From assembly GCF_021215455.1 (NCBI RefSeq), contig NZ_JAJPWV010000005.1, positions 272,497-336,496 of the forward strand: DNA of 64,000 nucleotides, in the 5' to 3' direction. Numbering within the stretch: the first letter of the stretch is position 1; every line of letters begins with the position of its first letter. Positions 1 through 9,399 of this stretch are shown here, one piece after another. This DNA is from Mucilaginibacter roseus. Its GTDB lineage: Bacteria > Bacteroidota > Bacteroidia > Sphingobacteriales > Sphingobacteriaceae. The position numbers were made by a program, and so were the translations under genes. Below the pieces are notes generated by a model, which made no database searches, was not told the DNA's origin, and saw nothing but the letters and a program-made list of their open reading frames with translations.

Positions 1-2
1 TG

Positions 3-128
3 CCGGAATTTACGGTATTGACGGGTAACGATAAAGACCAGACGGAGGTTGACAGTTTATCAAAGAAAAAAAGCGGGTTTGAATACCTGATTCACGGAGA
101 TCAAAAAATTATCATATCCTGGAAATAA
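3..128 (+). CDS. C-terminal end of an unidentified protein (5' truncated by window edge)
   Basis: An open frame enters from the window edge and stops at TAA 126-128, giving the last 41 residues of a protein ending in IIISWK. The piece is rich in Lys, Asp and Glu and has no recognisable motif. It lies 15 bases upstream of the short-chain dehydrogenase and runs the same way, so the two may be co-transcribed. Nothing visible allows a function to be named. Confidence 0.5.
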   Translation, partial: PEFTVLTGNDKDQTEVDSLSKKKSGFEYLIHGDQKIIISWK

Positions 129-143
129 ACATAAAAATTAATT

Positions 144-911
144 ATGGCATTAAATGAAAACAATCAGGTTTACGCTCCGACAGTTGTAAACGGTTTATCA
201 ATAATAATTACGGGCGGGACAACCGGCATAGGTAGGGCCACAGCACTGCTCCTGGCCTCGCATGGCGCTAATGTTTTTATAAATGGTACTGATCAGCAAC
301 ATCTTGACGATGTATTGAAAGATGTGGCCTCCGCCGGTTTTACCGGCAGCGTTAATGGCATTATTGCCGATCTGGCTACCGAAGAAGGAATTAAACAGCT
401 TTTTAAAGAAGCTAATGCGCACTTAAATGGCATCGATGTATTTATTAATAACGCTGCCCTGGCGTATCAGGGTGTATCTGACGGCAACTACAGCGAATGG
501 CATAAAGTAGTTAACACCAATCTTACCGGTTATATAGCCTGCACCCACATTGCCTTAGCGCAAATGAAGGAAAAAAAACGCGGCCATATTATCAATGTAG
601 GTTCCATGAGCGCCGATGTGCGCGAAAAAGACAGCTCTGTGTATGTGGCCACAAAATCGGCCATACAAGGCTTTACAGAAAGCCTGCGTAAGGAGGTAAA
701 TGAACAAGGTATTAAGGTAACGCTTATTGAGCCCGGCGCAGTTGGTACAGACATGCAACCGGTTTCGGTACCCGACCAGCAGAAGCAACAAGAAAACCTG
801 GAAATGCTCAAGGCAGAGGATATTGCTAATGTTATACTTTTTGCCCTAAGCCAGCCGGAACGCTGCGACATTGTTGATATAAAAGTAAAGCCGCATCTGC
901 AAATAATTTAA
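144..911 (+). CDS. Short-chain dehydrogenase/reductase (SDR) family oxidoreductase
   Basis: This 255-residue cytosolic protein is a classical SDR, an NAD(P)-dependent oxidoreductase on a hydroxyl or keto group. The Rossmann glycine motif TGGTTGIG lies near residues 22-30, NNAA follows near 100, and the catalytic YxxxK is Y167-K171 (YVATK) with an upstream serine in VGSMS. The PG motif of the family is seen in IEPGAVGT. Length is normal for the family. There is no signal peptide. Substrate cannot be read from the sequence. The decayed genes just downstream suggest that this was once a longer accessory cluster. Confidence 0.9.
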   Translation: MALNENNQVYAPTVVNGLSIIITGGTTGIGRATALLLASHGANVFINGTDQQHLDDVLKDVASAGFTGSVNGIIADLATEEGIKQLFKEANAHLNGIDVFINNAALAYQGVSDGNYSEWHKVVNTNLTGYIACTHIALAQMKEKKRGHIINVGSMSADVREKDSSVYVATKSAIQGFTESLRKEVNEQGIKVTLIEPGAVGTDMQPVSVPDQQKQQENLEMLKAEDIANVILFALSQPERCDIVDIKVKPHLQII

Positions 912-919
912 TGTCTTAA

Positions 920-1318
920 ATATTAAAGGATACATTTTTTAAAGAGCAGCAGAGGCCAATGCATATGCTGTTGCTTACCAGCATGGTAGATGCACTGGCT
1001 TTGCCTGTAATTGAACTTTTCATTGGGGCTTACATCATTCGTAAATCAAATGATGTAAGCCTTGTTATGGTTTACCAGTTAGTGCAGGGCACCGGTATTC
1101 CGATAACATTTATAATGAATGGTTATTTGCTAAGGCGTTTTCATATCTCAAGGTTATACGCATTGTGTATGATCATTAGCGGGATTGACATGGCCGTTAT
1201 GATGCAAATACGCATCGCGTTGGAACTGGCTATATAAAGTCCCGTTGTCCTGGAACTAAGCCTTGAAAATTTTAACGAAGCCCTGGGCATCAAGGATTCG
1301 CGCCGGCCCGGGCAATAA
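920..1318 (+). pseudogene. Remnant of an MFS transporter with internal deletion and a premature stop
   Basis: The frame from about 920 to 1237 encodes about 100 residues resembling the start of an MFS permease: a FFKEQQRP-type lead, then hydrophobic segments around VIELFIGAYIIRKSND and VYQLVQGTGIPITF. It ends at TAA 1235-1237. The same frame continues after that stop with a 25-residue hydrophilic tail (LENFNEALGIKDSRRPGQ) ending at TAA 1316-1318, as expected for the C-terminus of such a protein. A full MFS protein needs 400 or more residues, so most of the gene appears deleted. Assignment to MFS is by pattern and is moderately sure. A short intact 92-residue membrane protein starting at 959 is the alternative. 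Confidence 0.5.
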
Positions 1319-1342
1319 CATCTAAAACTTAACAATGCCAAA

Positions 1343-1632
1343 ATGAATACAAATGAGCTATTAGGCACGGTTGGCCTGGTACACCCCAACCTACAACATG
1401 ATCCTCTGAGAAAACAGGGCCAGGTAAGCATAATTACTTATGTCAGCCAAAAGAACAAGACGTTTACATGCGTTTTGATAACGGTGGCGAAGCGCTGTAT
1501 GCTCCTGATGCCAAATCAACGCTCAAAGGCAGATCAGCTATAATGAATAACCCGAGGGGATCAGCTGCATTGGAAACAAGAGACTTCAAAGATATTTACA
1601 AAATAGGCCATCTGCTGTACTTCGGTCGGTGA
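1343..1632 (+). pseudogene. Small hypothetical protein broken by a frameshift
   Basis: An ATG at 1343 opens a protein beginning MNTNELLGTVGLVHPNLQ and running through QGQVSIITYVS. It then reads into low-quality sequence. From 1447 another frame gives a sensible continuation (PKEQDVYMRFDNGGEALYAP, later LETRDFKDIYKIGHLLYFG) to TGA 1630-1632. Joined near 1440-1447 the two make about 96 residues. I take this as a frameshifted gene of unknown function. It adjoins the MFS remnant, so both probably decayed together. A sequencing error is the other explanation. Confidence 0.5.
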
Positions 1633-1680
1633 GGCGCTTGTTTGTATTGCTTTGTTAACTCTTTGCCTTACTTCACTGCC

Positions 1681-3042
1681 CTACTTGCCGATACAAAACT
1701 TACTAAATATATTATCCAGCAAGTCATCTGTGGTTACTGTTCCGGTTATTTCACCAAGGTAATGTAGTGCTTGTTTAATATCCATGGCTAAAAAGTCAGA
1801 TGTGATATAGCCGTCAACGCCATTGAGAACGCGGTTCAGCGCTTCTTCTGTTTTCTGGAGGGCCTCCAGGTGGCGGATATTGGTTACCAGAGTTTCGTTA
1901 CCGGTAAGCTGTTCTTTAACGGCGGCATGGTATATTTTGTCTTTCAGCGAGTCGATATGCTGTTTTTGCTGTGCTGATACCCCTATGGCTTCGACAGGTA
2001 ACGCATTAAATTGCGATTCTTTCAGCAAGTCGATCTTATTCGCTACCAATAGCAGATTCATGCCGGGGCGTTGAAGTTTTGCAATGTCTGCGTCAAGTTC
2101 TTCGACTGTTATTTGCGCAGCATCATAAACATAAATAATCAAGGCGGATTGGCTTATCTTTTCCATGGTGCGCTCCACCCCTATTTGCTCAATAGCGTCT
2201 GTGGCCTCACGTATTCCGGCGGTGTCAATCAGCCTGAAGTTAATGCCATTTATATTCAATACTTCTTCAATCGTATCGCGCGTAGTGCCGGCAATATGGC
2301 TAACAATAGCACGCTCTTCGTTTAAAAGCGCATTCAATAAGGTTGACTTGCCCGCGTTTGGTCGCCCGGCTATAACAGTGTTCACGCCTTGTTTTATGGC
2401 ATTACCAAGCTCAAATGAACGTATTAAACCGCCAATAACTTTCATGGTATCAACCACCAGTTGTTTGAGCTGATCGCGGTTGGCAAACTCAACATCTTCT
2501 TCCGAAAAATCGAGCTCCAGTTCAACCAGTGATGCAAACTGTACCAGTTGCTCGCGTAGTGAAGTTAGCTGATTGCTGAAACCGCCCCGCAATTGTTGTA
2601 AGGCTACTTGTTGCGACGCTTTTGAGTTGGCAGCAATCAGGTCGGCAACCGCTTCAGCCTGAGACAGGTCGAGCTGGCCATTTAAAAAAGCCCGCAAGGT
2701 AAATTCCCCGGGTTTGGCGGCCCTTGCCCCACTTTTAATTAAAAGCCTGATGATACTCTCCAAAATATAATTTGACCCATGGCATGATATCTCCACCACA
2801 TTTTCGCGGGTGTATGATCGCGGAGCCACGAATAATGATACCAGCACCTCATCCAACATTACATCACCATCAGCTATATGGCCAAAATGTATAGTGTGCG
2901 ATGCTTGTTTAGTCAGATCCTTACCTTTAAAAACAATATTGGCAATAGTAATAGCTTGCGGCCCAGACAAGCGGATCACGCCTATGGCACCAACGCCATT
3001 TGGTGTGGCAAGCGCAACAATGGTATCGTCATTCAGTATCAT
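1681..3042 (-). CDS. mnmE: tRNA-modification GTPase MnmE
   Basis: MnmE (TrmE) works with MnmG to place the carboxymethylaminomethyl group on U34 of certain tRNAs. The N-terminal formyl-THF-binding domain starts NDDTIVALATPNGVGAIGVI. A G domain is inserted in the helical domain, with the P-loop GRPNAGKS at residues 226-233, then DTAG and NKID. The C-terminus is the diagnostic CIGK (CxGK) cysteine motif. I chose ATG 3042 (453 residues). An in-frame extension to 3087 adds residues unlike the family and intrudes on the divergent promoter region. The neighbouring gene starts 94 bases away on the other strand. Confidence 0.96.
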   Translation of the reverse strand: MILNDDTIVALATPNGVGAIGVIRLSGPQAITIANIVFKGKDLTKQASHTIHFGHIADGDVMLDEVLVSLFVAPRSYTRENVVEISCHGSNYILESIIRLLIKSGARAAKPGEFTLRAFLNGQLDLSQAEAVADLIAANSKASQQVALQQLRGGFSNQLTSLREQLVQFASLVELELDFSEEDVEFANRDQLKQLVVDTMKVIGGLIRSFELGNAIKQGVNTVIAGRPNAGKSTLLNALLNEERAIVSHIAGTTRDTIEEVLNINGINFRLIDTAGIREATDAIEQIGVERTMEKISQSALIIYVYDAAQITVEELDADIAKLQRPGMNLLLVANKIDLLKESQFNALPVEAIGVSAQQKQHIDSLKDKIYHAAVKEQLTGNETLVTNIRHLEALQKTEEALNRVLNGVDGYITSDFLAMDIKQALHYLGEITGTVTTDDLLDNIFSKFCIGK

Positions 3043-3136
3043 AATCGGCGCAAAGGTCGGCATAAATCGCCAACTTTCAACATTCACGCGTCAGGCAATG
3101 GTCATCCCGAAAAAAACCTCATCTTTGAACCCGATT

Positions 3137-4192
3137 ATGGTAACCTCATTCGAAGCTTTTTTAGATATACTCTCCGTTCACCATGTTGGCAACCAGGCGC
3201 AGGACGAAATGTACTCCCTGTCTGACGAACCGCTCGACCTGAAGGACGAGATGATTCCCCGTCTGTTGATGCAGTATTTTTTAGCACCATTTGAAAAGAC
3301 AAACGAGGTTTACCACCTTATGCACCACAGCGATATCAACCTCAATGAGATATATAGTTTTGCCACCCAGATTTTCGGGGATAACGAGCGTTTTCATGAC
3401 GTATCGCAGCAAATTGCCAAGCACCTTTACGCGGTTACCACTCACCCCAAAATAAAGGCAGGCGAGCTTTACATCGGCCTGTTTAACAACGTGCAGATCG
3501 AAGGTGAGCTATTAGATGCGATAGGCGTATTCAAATCAGAAACGAAGGAAACTTACCTAAAAGTTTATCCGGACAAGGGCGGCTTTAAAATGGATTACGA
3601 GGAAAACGGCATCAACATTAATAAACTTGACAAAGGCTGCCTTATTTTCAATACCGCTAAAGAGGATGGCTACAAGGTGGTAGTGATTGACAAAACCGGC
3701 AACAACCAGGATGCAGCCGTTTATTGGAAAGACGATTTTTTAAAGCTCAAGATACGTAACGACGCCTTTAATCAAACCGCCAATACCCTTAGTGTATACA
3801 AAAACTTTGTAACCCAAAAGCTGGATGATGAGTTTGATATGAGCAAAGCTGATAAGATAGACTTGCTGAACCGCAGCATGAAGTATTTTAAGGAGAAGGA
3901 AACGTTTGACCTGGACGAATTTGCAGGAGAAGTGATTGGTAACGAGCAAGCTATAGAATCGTTCAAAAACTATAAGCAGCAATACGAAGACGAGTTTGAA
4001 ACGCCCATTGCCGATAGCTTCGAAATATCATCAAACGCGGTAAAAAAACAGGCGCGCGTGTATAAAAGTGTCTTAAAGCTCGACCGCAATTTCCATATTT
4101 ACATTCATGGTGATAAGGATTTGATTGAGAAAGGTTTTGATGATGATAAGGCCATGAACTATTATAAAGTGTTTTTTAAGGAAGAACAATAA
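3137..4192 (+). CDS. Nucleoid-associated protein, NdpA/YejK-like family
   Basis: A 351-residue acidic and lysine-rich cytosolic protein. The opening (FLDILSVHHVGNQAQDEMYS, then DEMIPRLLMQYFLAPF) matches the 37-kDa nucleoid-associated protein family, whose E. coli member binds the nucleoid. The C-terminal part FHIYIHGDKDLIEKGFDDD is also typical of the Bacteroidota members. The frame is open well upstream, but ATG 3137 gives the family's normal beginning and lies after the divergent mnmE start. The role is inferred from the family. Molecular function is poorly defined. Confidence 0.8.
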   Translation: MVTSFEAFLDILSVHHVGNQAQDEMYSLSDEPLDLKDEMIPRLLMQYFLAPFEKTNEVYHLMHHSDINLNEIYSFATQIFGDNERFHDVSQQIAKHLYAVTTHPKIKAGELYIGLFNNVQIEGELLDAIGVFKSETKETYLKVYPDKGGFKMDYEENGININKLDKGCLIFNTAKEDGYKVVVIDKTGNNQDAAVYWKDDFLKLKIRNDAFNQTANTLSVYKNFVTQKLDDEFDMSKADKIDLLNRSMKYFKEKETFDLDEFAGEVIGNEQAIESFKNYKQQYEDEFETPIADSFEISSNAVKKQARVYKSVLKLDRNFHIYIHGDKDLIEKGFDDDKAMNYYKVFFKEEQ

Positions 4193-4317
4193 ATACACTC
4201 TCGATTTTTTGCTATTGCAACACAATAAGATAGCTTTATCGCCCGGATCAGCGCTTTTAACAGGCATTAATATCGTCTTTTTTGTTAAGTTTGAGCCTCT
4301 AATAATTACTGTTGACC

Positions 4318-4617
4318 ATGCCTTCTGACGAACTGATATCGCACATTCAAACCAAAGCGCCCATTGTAAATATAGTTTCAGCCTACCTGCCTTTGCAGGA
4401 TAGCCGTAAAGCCTTAAAAGGCCGCTGCCCGTTTCACCCGGATTCAGGCGCATCGCTGATGGTATCGCAGGATAAAAATACGTTTAAATGCTTTGGCTGC
4501 GGTAAAGAAGGCGGCCCTATCGAGTTTTTGATGGCCGTTGAAGGCAAAAGCCGCAGCGAAGTTGCGGGCCGGTTAGCCGTAAAGCTTGGCCTGGTGCATG
4601 ATTTGCGGGCTGTTTAA
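4318..4617 (+). CDS. Stand-alone CHC2-type (DnaG-like) zinc-finger protein
   Basis: The 99-residue product consists almost only of the primase zinc-binding domain. It has CPFH, a 17-residue spacer and then CFGCG, giving the four CHCC metal ligands, followed by KEGGPIEFLMAVEG, which resembles the segment after the finger in DnaG. No TOPRIM or helicase-binding part follows: the gene stops at 4617 and a terminator follows at 4631. I prefer ATG 4318 over TTG 4312. DNA binding is likely from the fold. A primase accessory, a regulator or a mobile-element remnant are all possible. Confidence 0.75.
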   Translation: MPSDELISHIQTKAPIVNIVSAYLPLQDSRKALKGRCPFHPDSGASLMVSQDKNTFKCFGCGKEGGPIEFLMAVEGKSRSEVAGRLAVKLGLVHDLRAV

Positions 4618-4630
4618 AACATTATAAAAC

Positions 4631-4670
4631 AACAAAGGGAATATCGGTTGATATTCCCTTTGTTATTTTA
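4631..4670. terminator. Strong bidirectional intrinsic terminator
   Basis: A perfect 15-bp stem (left arm AACAAAGGGAATATC at 4631-4645) with loop GGTT is followed by a T-rich run. The opposite side is also A/T rich, so it can end both the CHC2 gene (+) and the GH3 gene (-), which converge here. Confidence 0.85.
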
Positions 4671-4678
4671 TGATGTTA

Positions 4679-6844
4679 CTACCTAATAGTGAACGTTGCT
4701 GTTAATCTTTCATCAGCCGAATTGTTGCCGATGTTCAGCGTGTAAGTACCGGGGTACAACTTCCATTTGTTAGCTTTCAAATCCCACTTTTGCAAATCGT
4801 TAACCGGAATTTTTATAGTTGCTGTTTGCTGTCCGCCTTTAGCAACGGTTACACGCTTAAAGCCTTTCAGCTCTTTCAATGGCATACGCTCTCCTTGCGG
4901 ATATTTGAGGTAGGCTTGCACCACTTCATCGCCATCCATCGCGCCGGTATTGATTACGTTCACCGATACTGTAACAGAATCCTTAGCGCTATAACTTTTT
5001 TGCGGTTGATTGTTCCAATCAAACTTGAATGACGTATAGCTCATGCCGAATCCAAACGGATATTGCACCGGGCCGGTGAAGTAGCGATAGGTACGGCCCT
5101 TCATATTATAGTTATCGTAAGCAGGTAGATCGTTAACCGACTTGTAGAAGGTTAACGGTAAATGGCCTGATGGTGAATATTTACCGAACAGGATATCTGC
5201 CAACGCATTACCACCCTGCTCACCCGGATACCAGGCCAGTATAATAGCATCGGCATAAGGGGCAATCTCAGCAATATCAACATCACTGCCCGATGTAACC
5301 ACGGCAATTATAGGCTTGGTCACTTTTTTACGCAGTTCCCTTAAAAACGCGATGTTATCCGCCGGGATGCTTAAAGTTTTTTTATCGCCACCACTTTCAG
5401 AAAGAAAGGCGTCACCGGCCTCACCCTCTAAAACCGGGGTTAAACCTACTACGGCAACGGTAACGTCGGCATTACCGGCAGCCCATATCCCGCCAAAATG
5501 GGTGGTATCTTTATTACCTGAGCCTAAATCATATTCCACACGCGTAGCCGGGCCAACGGCTGCTGTAATGCCCTCAACAAAGTTTACCATGCGGCTGCTT
5601 ACACCATGATAGTTGGCTACCAGCGCATCTAAATTGGCCGCGCTCGAACCTACCACCATGATGCTGGAGTAATCTTGCTTGTTTAAGGGCAAAATGTTTT
5701 TATCATTCTTAAGCAAAACCATGCTTTGCAAAGCGGCCTTGCGGGCTAATGCTACGTGGTAATCGTTGTGTACGCTGTCTGCACCATAACCTGCATAAGG
5801 TGAACTTTTGGCGTCATCATAAAAACCAAGTTTGAATTGCGTACGCAAAATCTGCGAAAGCGATTCGTTTACTTCTTTCTCAGTAATCAGTTTTTTGTTA
5901 ATCGCATTTACAATATCACTCTGGAAAATGCTTGAGCAATCGAGGTTAGTACCTGCCTTTATAGCTGCCGCCGCAACCGATACTTTGTCGGGCAATACCT
6001 TGTGCGTTAAATAAATATCGTCCAGTGCACCGCAATCAGTAACTACGTGGCCCTTAAAGCCCCATTCGCCGCGCAAAATCTGGGTTATCAATTTCTTATT
6101 GGTTGATGTAGGTACGCCGTTAACCCGGTTATAGGCTGTCATAACCGATTCAACGCCTGCATCAACCAGTTTATGGAAGGCATATAAGTAAGTTTCGCGC
6201 AGATCTTTTTCATCTACCTTGGCATCAAAGTAATCGCGTTGCGCCTCGGGGCCGCTGTGTACGGCAAAGTGTTTAGCAGTTGCCGCGGTTTTAAGGTGTG
6301 ACGGATCATTACCTTGCATACCTTTAATATAGGCGCTGCCGATGGTACCGGTCAAAAACGGATCCTCTCCATAGGTTTCCTGTCCGCGGCCCCAGCGTGG
6401 GTCGCGAAATATGTTAATATTGGGCGACCAAAAGGTTAAACCCATATACATTAAACGCCTGTTTTGTGCGGTCGAAAGGTTGTACTTAGCTCTTGCCTCG
6501 GTGGATATGGCACCTGCAATTTCGTTCACCAAATCATCATTAAATGTTGCGGCCATAGCAATAGCCTGCGGAAATACCGTAGCCTCGCCTGCCCTTGCCA
6601 CACCATGCAAGCTTTCGTTCCACCAATTGTATGCAGGTATGCCCAAACGCTTAACTTCTGCACTTCGGTACCCCATTAAAGATGCCTTTTCGGGCAAGGT
6701 TAATTCTGAGATCAGCGCATTAACCCTGGCGTTAACTGGCAACTTTTCATCCCTGAATTTAGGTTTGTTTTGCGCTTTACTTATGAAACTACAGGTACAC
6801 GCCGCAGCTAATAAAATGTACTTAATGTTTGGCTTAATTATCAT
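4679..6844 (-). CDS. Glycoside hydrolase family 3 (beta-xylosidase/beta-glucosidase type), exported
   Basis: A 721-residue retaining exo-glycosidase. ATG 6844 gives a clean signal peptide (MIIKPNIKYILLAAAC..., cleaved near SKAQ). The (beta/alpha)8 domain carries WWNESLHGVARAG and the KHF motif AATAKHFAVHSGPEAQRDYF. The nucleophile is Asp270 in VVTDCGA. The alpha/beta sandwich follows (MVLLKND, then AVVTSGSDVD), and a C-terminal fibronectin-III-like domain has PFGFGMSYTSF. Overall style is that of plant-like and Bacteroidota xylosidase/glucosidase GH3 proteins. In a cluster with GH92, GH2, GH20 and GH29 it could remove beta-1,2-xylose of plant N-glycans, but specificity cannot be read directly. 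Confidence 0.9.
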   Translation of the reverse strand: MIIKPNIKYILLAAACTCSFISKAQNKPKFRDEKLPVNARVNALISELTLPEKASLMGYRSAEVKRLGIPAYNWWNESLHGVARAGEATVFPQAIAMAATFNDDLVNEIAGAISTEARAKYNLSTAQNRRLMYMGLTFWSPNINIFRDPRWGRGQETYGEDPFLTGTIGSAYIKGMQGNDPSHLKTAATAKHFAVHSGPEAQRDYFDAKVDEKDLRETYLYAFHKLVDAGVESVMTAYNRVNGVPTSTNKKLITQILRGEWGFKGHVVTDCGALDDIYLTHKVLPDKVSVAAAAIKAGTNLDCSSIFQSDIVNAINKKLITEKEVNESLSQILRTQFKLGFYDDAKSSPYAGYGADSVHNDYHVALARKAALQSMVLLKNDKNILPLNKQDYSSIMVVGSSAANLDALVANYHGVSSRMVNFVEGITAAVGPATRVEYDLGSGNKDTTHFGGIWAAGNADVTVAVVGLTPVLEGEAGDAFLSESGGDKKTLSIPADNIAFLRELRKKVTKPIIAVVTSGSDVDIAEIAPYADAIILAWYPGEQGGNALADILFGKYSPSGHLPLTFYKSVNDLPAYDNYNMKGRTYRYFTGPVQYPFGFGMSYTSFKFDWNNQPQKSYSAKDSVTVSVNVINTGAMDGDEVVQAYLKYPQGERMPLKELKGFKRVTVAKGGQQTATIKIPVNDLQKWDLKANKWKLYPGTYTLNIGNNSADERLTATFTIR

Positions 6845-7076
6845 AATTTGAAAATACTGCAATCGGTTGCATTGAGAATTACAAGATTATTAATAAATTT
6901 CGAAAATCAAATACATTTTAAAATTTTCATAAAAGTTTTTGCGTTTTTATAAATATTTTAATTTGTTTTAACTAGTGTTTTGCTAATTTGGCGATTGCGT
7001 ACCGATCAGCATAGTAAGATCGATGTAAGTAAGTTTAAAGAGCTCGTCTAAATAACCGATAATCAAATAATCTGAA
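6845..7076. promoter_or_regulatory. Divergent promoter region between GH3 and GH20
   Basis: About 230 AT-rich bases separate the divergent GH3 and GH20 starts and must hold both promoters. There are several A/T runs around 6895-6970. A near-consensus -7 box on the plus strand (TAAGTTTA near 7030) is too weak to call firmly. I see no convincing operator. Confidence 0.4.
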
Positions 7077-9389
7077 ATGATGATAAATAAACCGTCAAAA
7101 TTTATTGTTACCCTCTGTATCGCGATGCTGGGCATAATGGCGAGTAGATCAACCCTTAATGCTCAAACAACCGAACCGCAAGTTAACCTTATACCTTACC
7201 CGCAATCGGTGGTTAAGGGTAATGGCGTATTTAAAATCAATAGCCAAACTAAGATTACTTTGCCTGCCGGTAAAAAATATTTAGGCGAAGCGCAAATGCT
7301 TAATGCTCTAATAACAAATAGTAATGGCAAGCCACTGGCTTACGGCCCTGCGTCGTCAAACGTTATACAACTGGTTACAGATAAAAGCATTACCGCTGAT
7401 GAAGGTTACAAACTGAACATTACGCCTGCAAAGGTAGTGCTATCTGCCAAAACTGCATCAGGTATATTCAGAGGTATTGAAACCATCCGCCAGTTGTTAC
7501 CGGCAGGTATTGAACAGGCGAATAGTAAAACATCACTTACTTTGCCTGCTGTTCAAATTACCGATCAGCCTGCATATGCCTGGCGCGGCATGCACCTGGA
7601 TGTTTCACGCCACTTCTTTTCAATCGAGTATCTTAAAAAATATATCGACCGGCTGGCTTTGTACAAATTTAACAAACTGCATTTGCACTTAACAGACGAC
7701 CAGGGCTGGCGCATCGAGATAAAGAAATACCCTAAGCTCACCGAATTTGGCGCATGGCGCACCTTTAATAACCAAGATTCGGCTTGTATCGAAAAATCAA
7801 AGGATAACCCTGATTTCGCTATCGACCCGAAACACATCATCAAACGTGATGGCAAGACGCTTTATGGAGGTTTTTACACCCAGGCGCAAATGAGGGATGT
7901 AATAGCCTACGCCATGAAAAGGCATATTGACATCATTCCGGAAATTGATATGCCGGGCCACATGATGGCGGCTATCAACAACTATCCATTCCTGTCGTGC
8001 ACAGGCGGCAGCAAATGGGGCGAACTTTTTACTACCCCGATATGCCCATGTAATGAAAGCACTTATGAATTTGCCGAGAACGTTTACAAAGAGATATTCG
8101 CGCTGTTCCCGAGCAAGTATATTCATATTGGCGGCGACGAGGTTGACCGTACAAGCTGGGGCGAATCTGAAGCTTGTAAAGCCATGATGGCAAAAGAAGG
8201 GCTTAAAACATCAGCTGAGCTGCAAAGCTACTTCATTAACCGGATGGAGAAATTCTTTAATAAGAATGGCAAAAAGCTGATCGGTTGGGACGAGATACTG
8301 GAAGATGGCATCAGCTCGACCGCTGTGGTGATGTATTGGCGTAGCTGGGTGCCTAACGCGCCAATAAAGGCGGCCAAGAATGGCAATAAGGTGATCATGA
8401 CGCCGGGAAACCCTTTGTATTTTGATAATGACCCGGATCAGAACTCGGTTTACAATGTTTATCACTTTAACCCGATACCCGAAAAACTGAACAAGCAGGA
8501 AGCCGCCAACGTGATCGGGGCGCAGGCCAACCTGTGGAGCGAACGCATCCCGACAGAAAACCGTGCGGATTATATGGTGTTCCCACGCATGACGGCACTT
8601 GCGGAAGTTTTATGGACAAACAAAAAGGACTACAAAAGCTATCAGCAACGCTTGCTGAAACAGTATCCGCGCTTTGATGCATTGAAGATCCACTACCGCT
8701 TACCTGATTTTACGGAGCTGGTTGAGAGCAATGTATTTACCGATGAAGCCACGCTTAATATAAGCAAACCACTACCGGGCTTAAAAATATTTTATACTAC
8801 CGACGGTTCTTTGCCAACACAGCAGTCGAAGGAGTTCACCGGCCCGTTAAAGATCACTGAATCAAAAAATATTCGTTTGGTGGCTTATACCGCGTCAGGT
8901 GTTCGCGGCGATCTGTATAACCTGAAATATGTAAAGCAACCACTTGCCGAGCCGGTTAATAAAACCGGTTTACAGGAAGGCTTGGCGGTACGTTACTTCC
9001 CGGCATTCTACAAAAAAACAACATTAATACCTGACACTGCTAAAAATCAAGCTTTAACCGTGAGTACGGCTACAGTGCCCAAAGAGGCCACCGCACCGAG
9101 TTTTGGCCTGAAATACCGGGGCTACATTTACGTGCCAAGCGATGGCGTCTATACATTTTACTTAACCTGTGATGATGGCGGCGTATTAAAAATTGCTGAC
9201 CGTTTAGTGGTTGACAACGAAGCCATGCACTCGGCCATTGAAAAAAGCGGACAGGTAGCTTTGAAAAAAGGTTTGCAACCGTTTGAGCTTAACTTTATAG
9301 AAGGTGGCGGCGGTTACTCGCTCAAACTACTTTATAGTAAAGACGGCTCGGCACCTGCCGAAATACCGGCATCCTGGTTAAAACATTAA
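7077..9389 (+). CDS. Beta-N-acetylhexosaminidase, GH20, with CHB_HEX_C and PA14 domains
   Basis: A 770-residue exported exo-hexosaminidase that removes terminal GlcNAc or GalNAc by substrate-assisted catalysis. A signal peptide (cleavage near TLNAQ) is followed by the GH20b N-terminal domain (PYPQSVVKGNGVF) and then the GH20 barrel (WRGMHLDVSRHFF, HLHLTDDQGWRIEI). The catalytic Asp354-Glu355 pair lies in HIGGDEVDRTSW. After the barrel come a chitobiase C-terminal-like domain (IFYTTDGSLPT) and a PA14 domain (GYIYVPSDGVYTFYLTCDDG) that probably binds glycan. It lies 10 bases ahead of a fucosidase gene in the same unit, which fits glycoprotein-glycan trimming. Confidence 0.95.
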   Translation: MMINKPSKFIVTLCIAMLGIMASRSTLNAQTTEPQVNLIPYPQSVVKGNGVFKINSQTKITLPAGKKYLGEAQMLNALITNSNGKPLAYGPASSNVIQLVTDKSITADEGYKLNITPAKVVLSAKTASGIFRGIETIRQLLPAGIEQANSKTSLTLPAVQITDQPAYAWRGMHLDVSRHFFSIEYLKKYIDRLALYKFNKLHLHLTDDQGWRIEIKKYPKLTEFGAWRTFNNQDSACIEKSKDNPDFAIDPKHIIKRDGKTLYGGFYTQAQMRDVIAYAMKRHIDIIPEIDMPGHMMAAINNYPFLSCTGGSKWGELFTTPICPCNESTYEFAENVYKEIFALFPSKYIHIGGDEVDRTSWGESEACKAMMAKEGLKTSAELQSYFINRMEKFFNKNGKKLIGWDEILEDGISSTAVVMYWRSWVPNAPIKAAKNGNKVIMTPGNPLYFDNDPDQNSVYNVYHFNPIPEKLNKQEAANVIGAQANLWSERIPTENRADYMVFPRMTALAEVLWTNKKDYKSYQQRLLKQYPRFDALKIHYRLPDFTELVESNVFTDEATLNISKPLPGLKIFYTTDGSLPTQQSKEFTGPLKITESKNIRLVAYTASGVRGDLYNLKYVKQPLAEPVNKTGLQEGLAVRYFPAFYKKTTLIPDTAKNQALTVSTATVPKEATAPSFGLKYRGYIYVPSDGVYTFYLTCDDGGVLKIADRLVVDNEAMHSAIEKSGQVALKKGLQPFELNFIEGGGGYSLKLLYSKDGSAPAEIPASWLKH

Positions 9390-9399
9390 TCGACGTTAA

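Noticed and set aside
3043..3087. 15-residue N-terminal extension of MnmE
   Set aside because: MnmE proteins start close to the NDDTIVALATP segment; ATG 3042 is consistent with this.
2810..3136. N-terminal extension of the nucleoid-protein frame
   Set aside because: The frame is open across the 5' end of mnmE on the other strand, but the residues do not resemble the family and ATG 3137 gives the normal start.
4073..4453. 126-codon minus-strand frame opposite the nucleoid-protein and CHC2 genes
   Set aside because: Overlaps two well-supported plus-strand genes and shows no domain.
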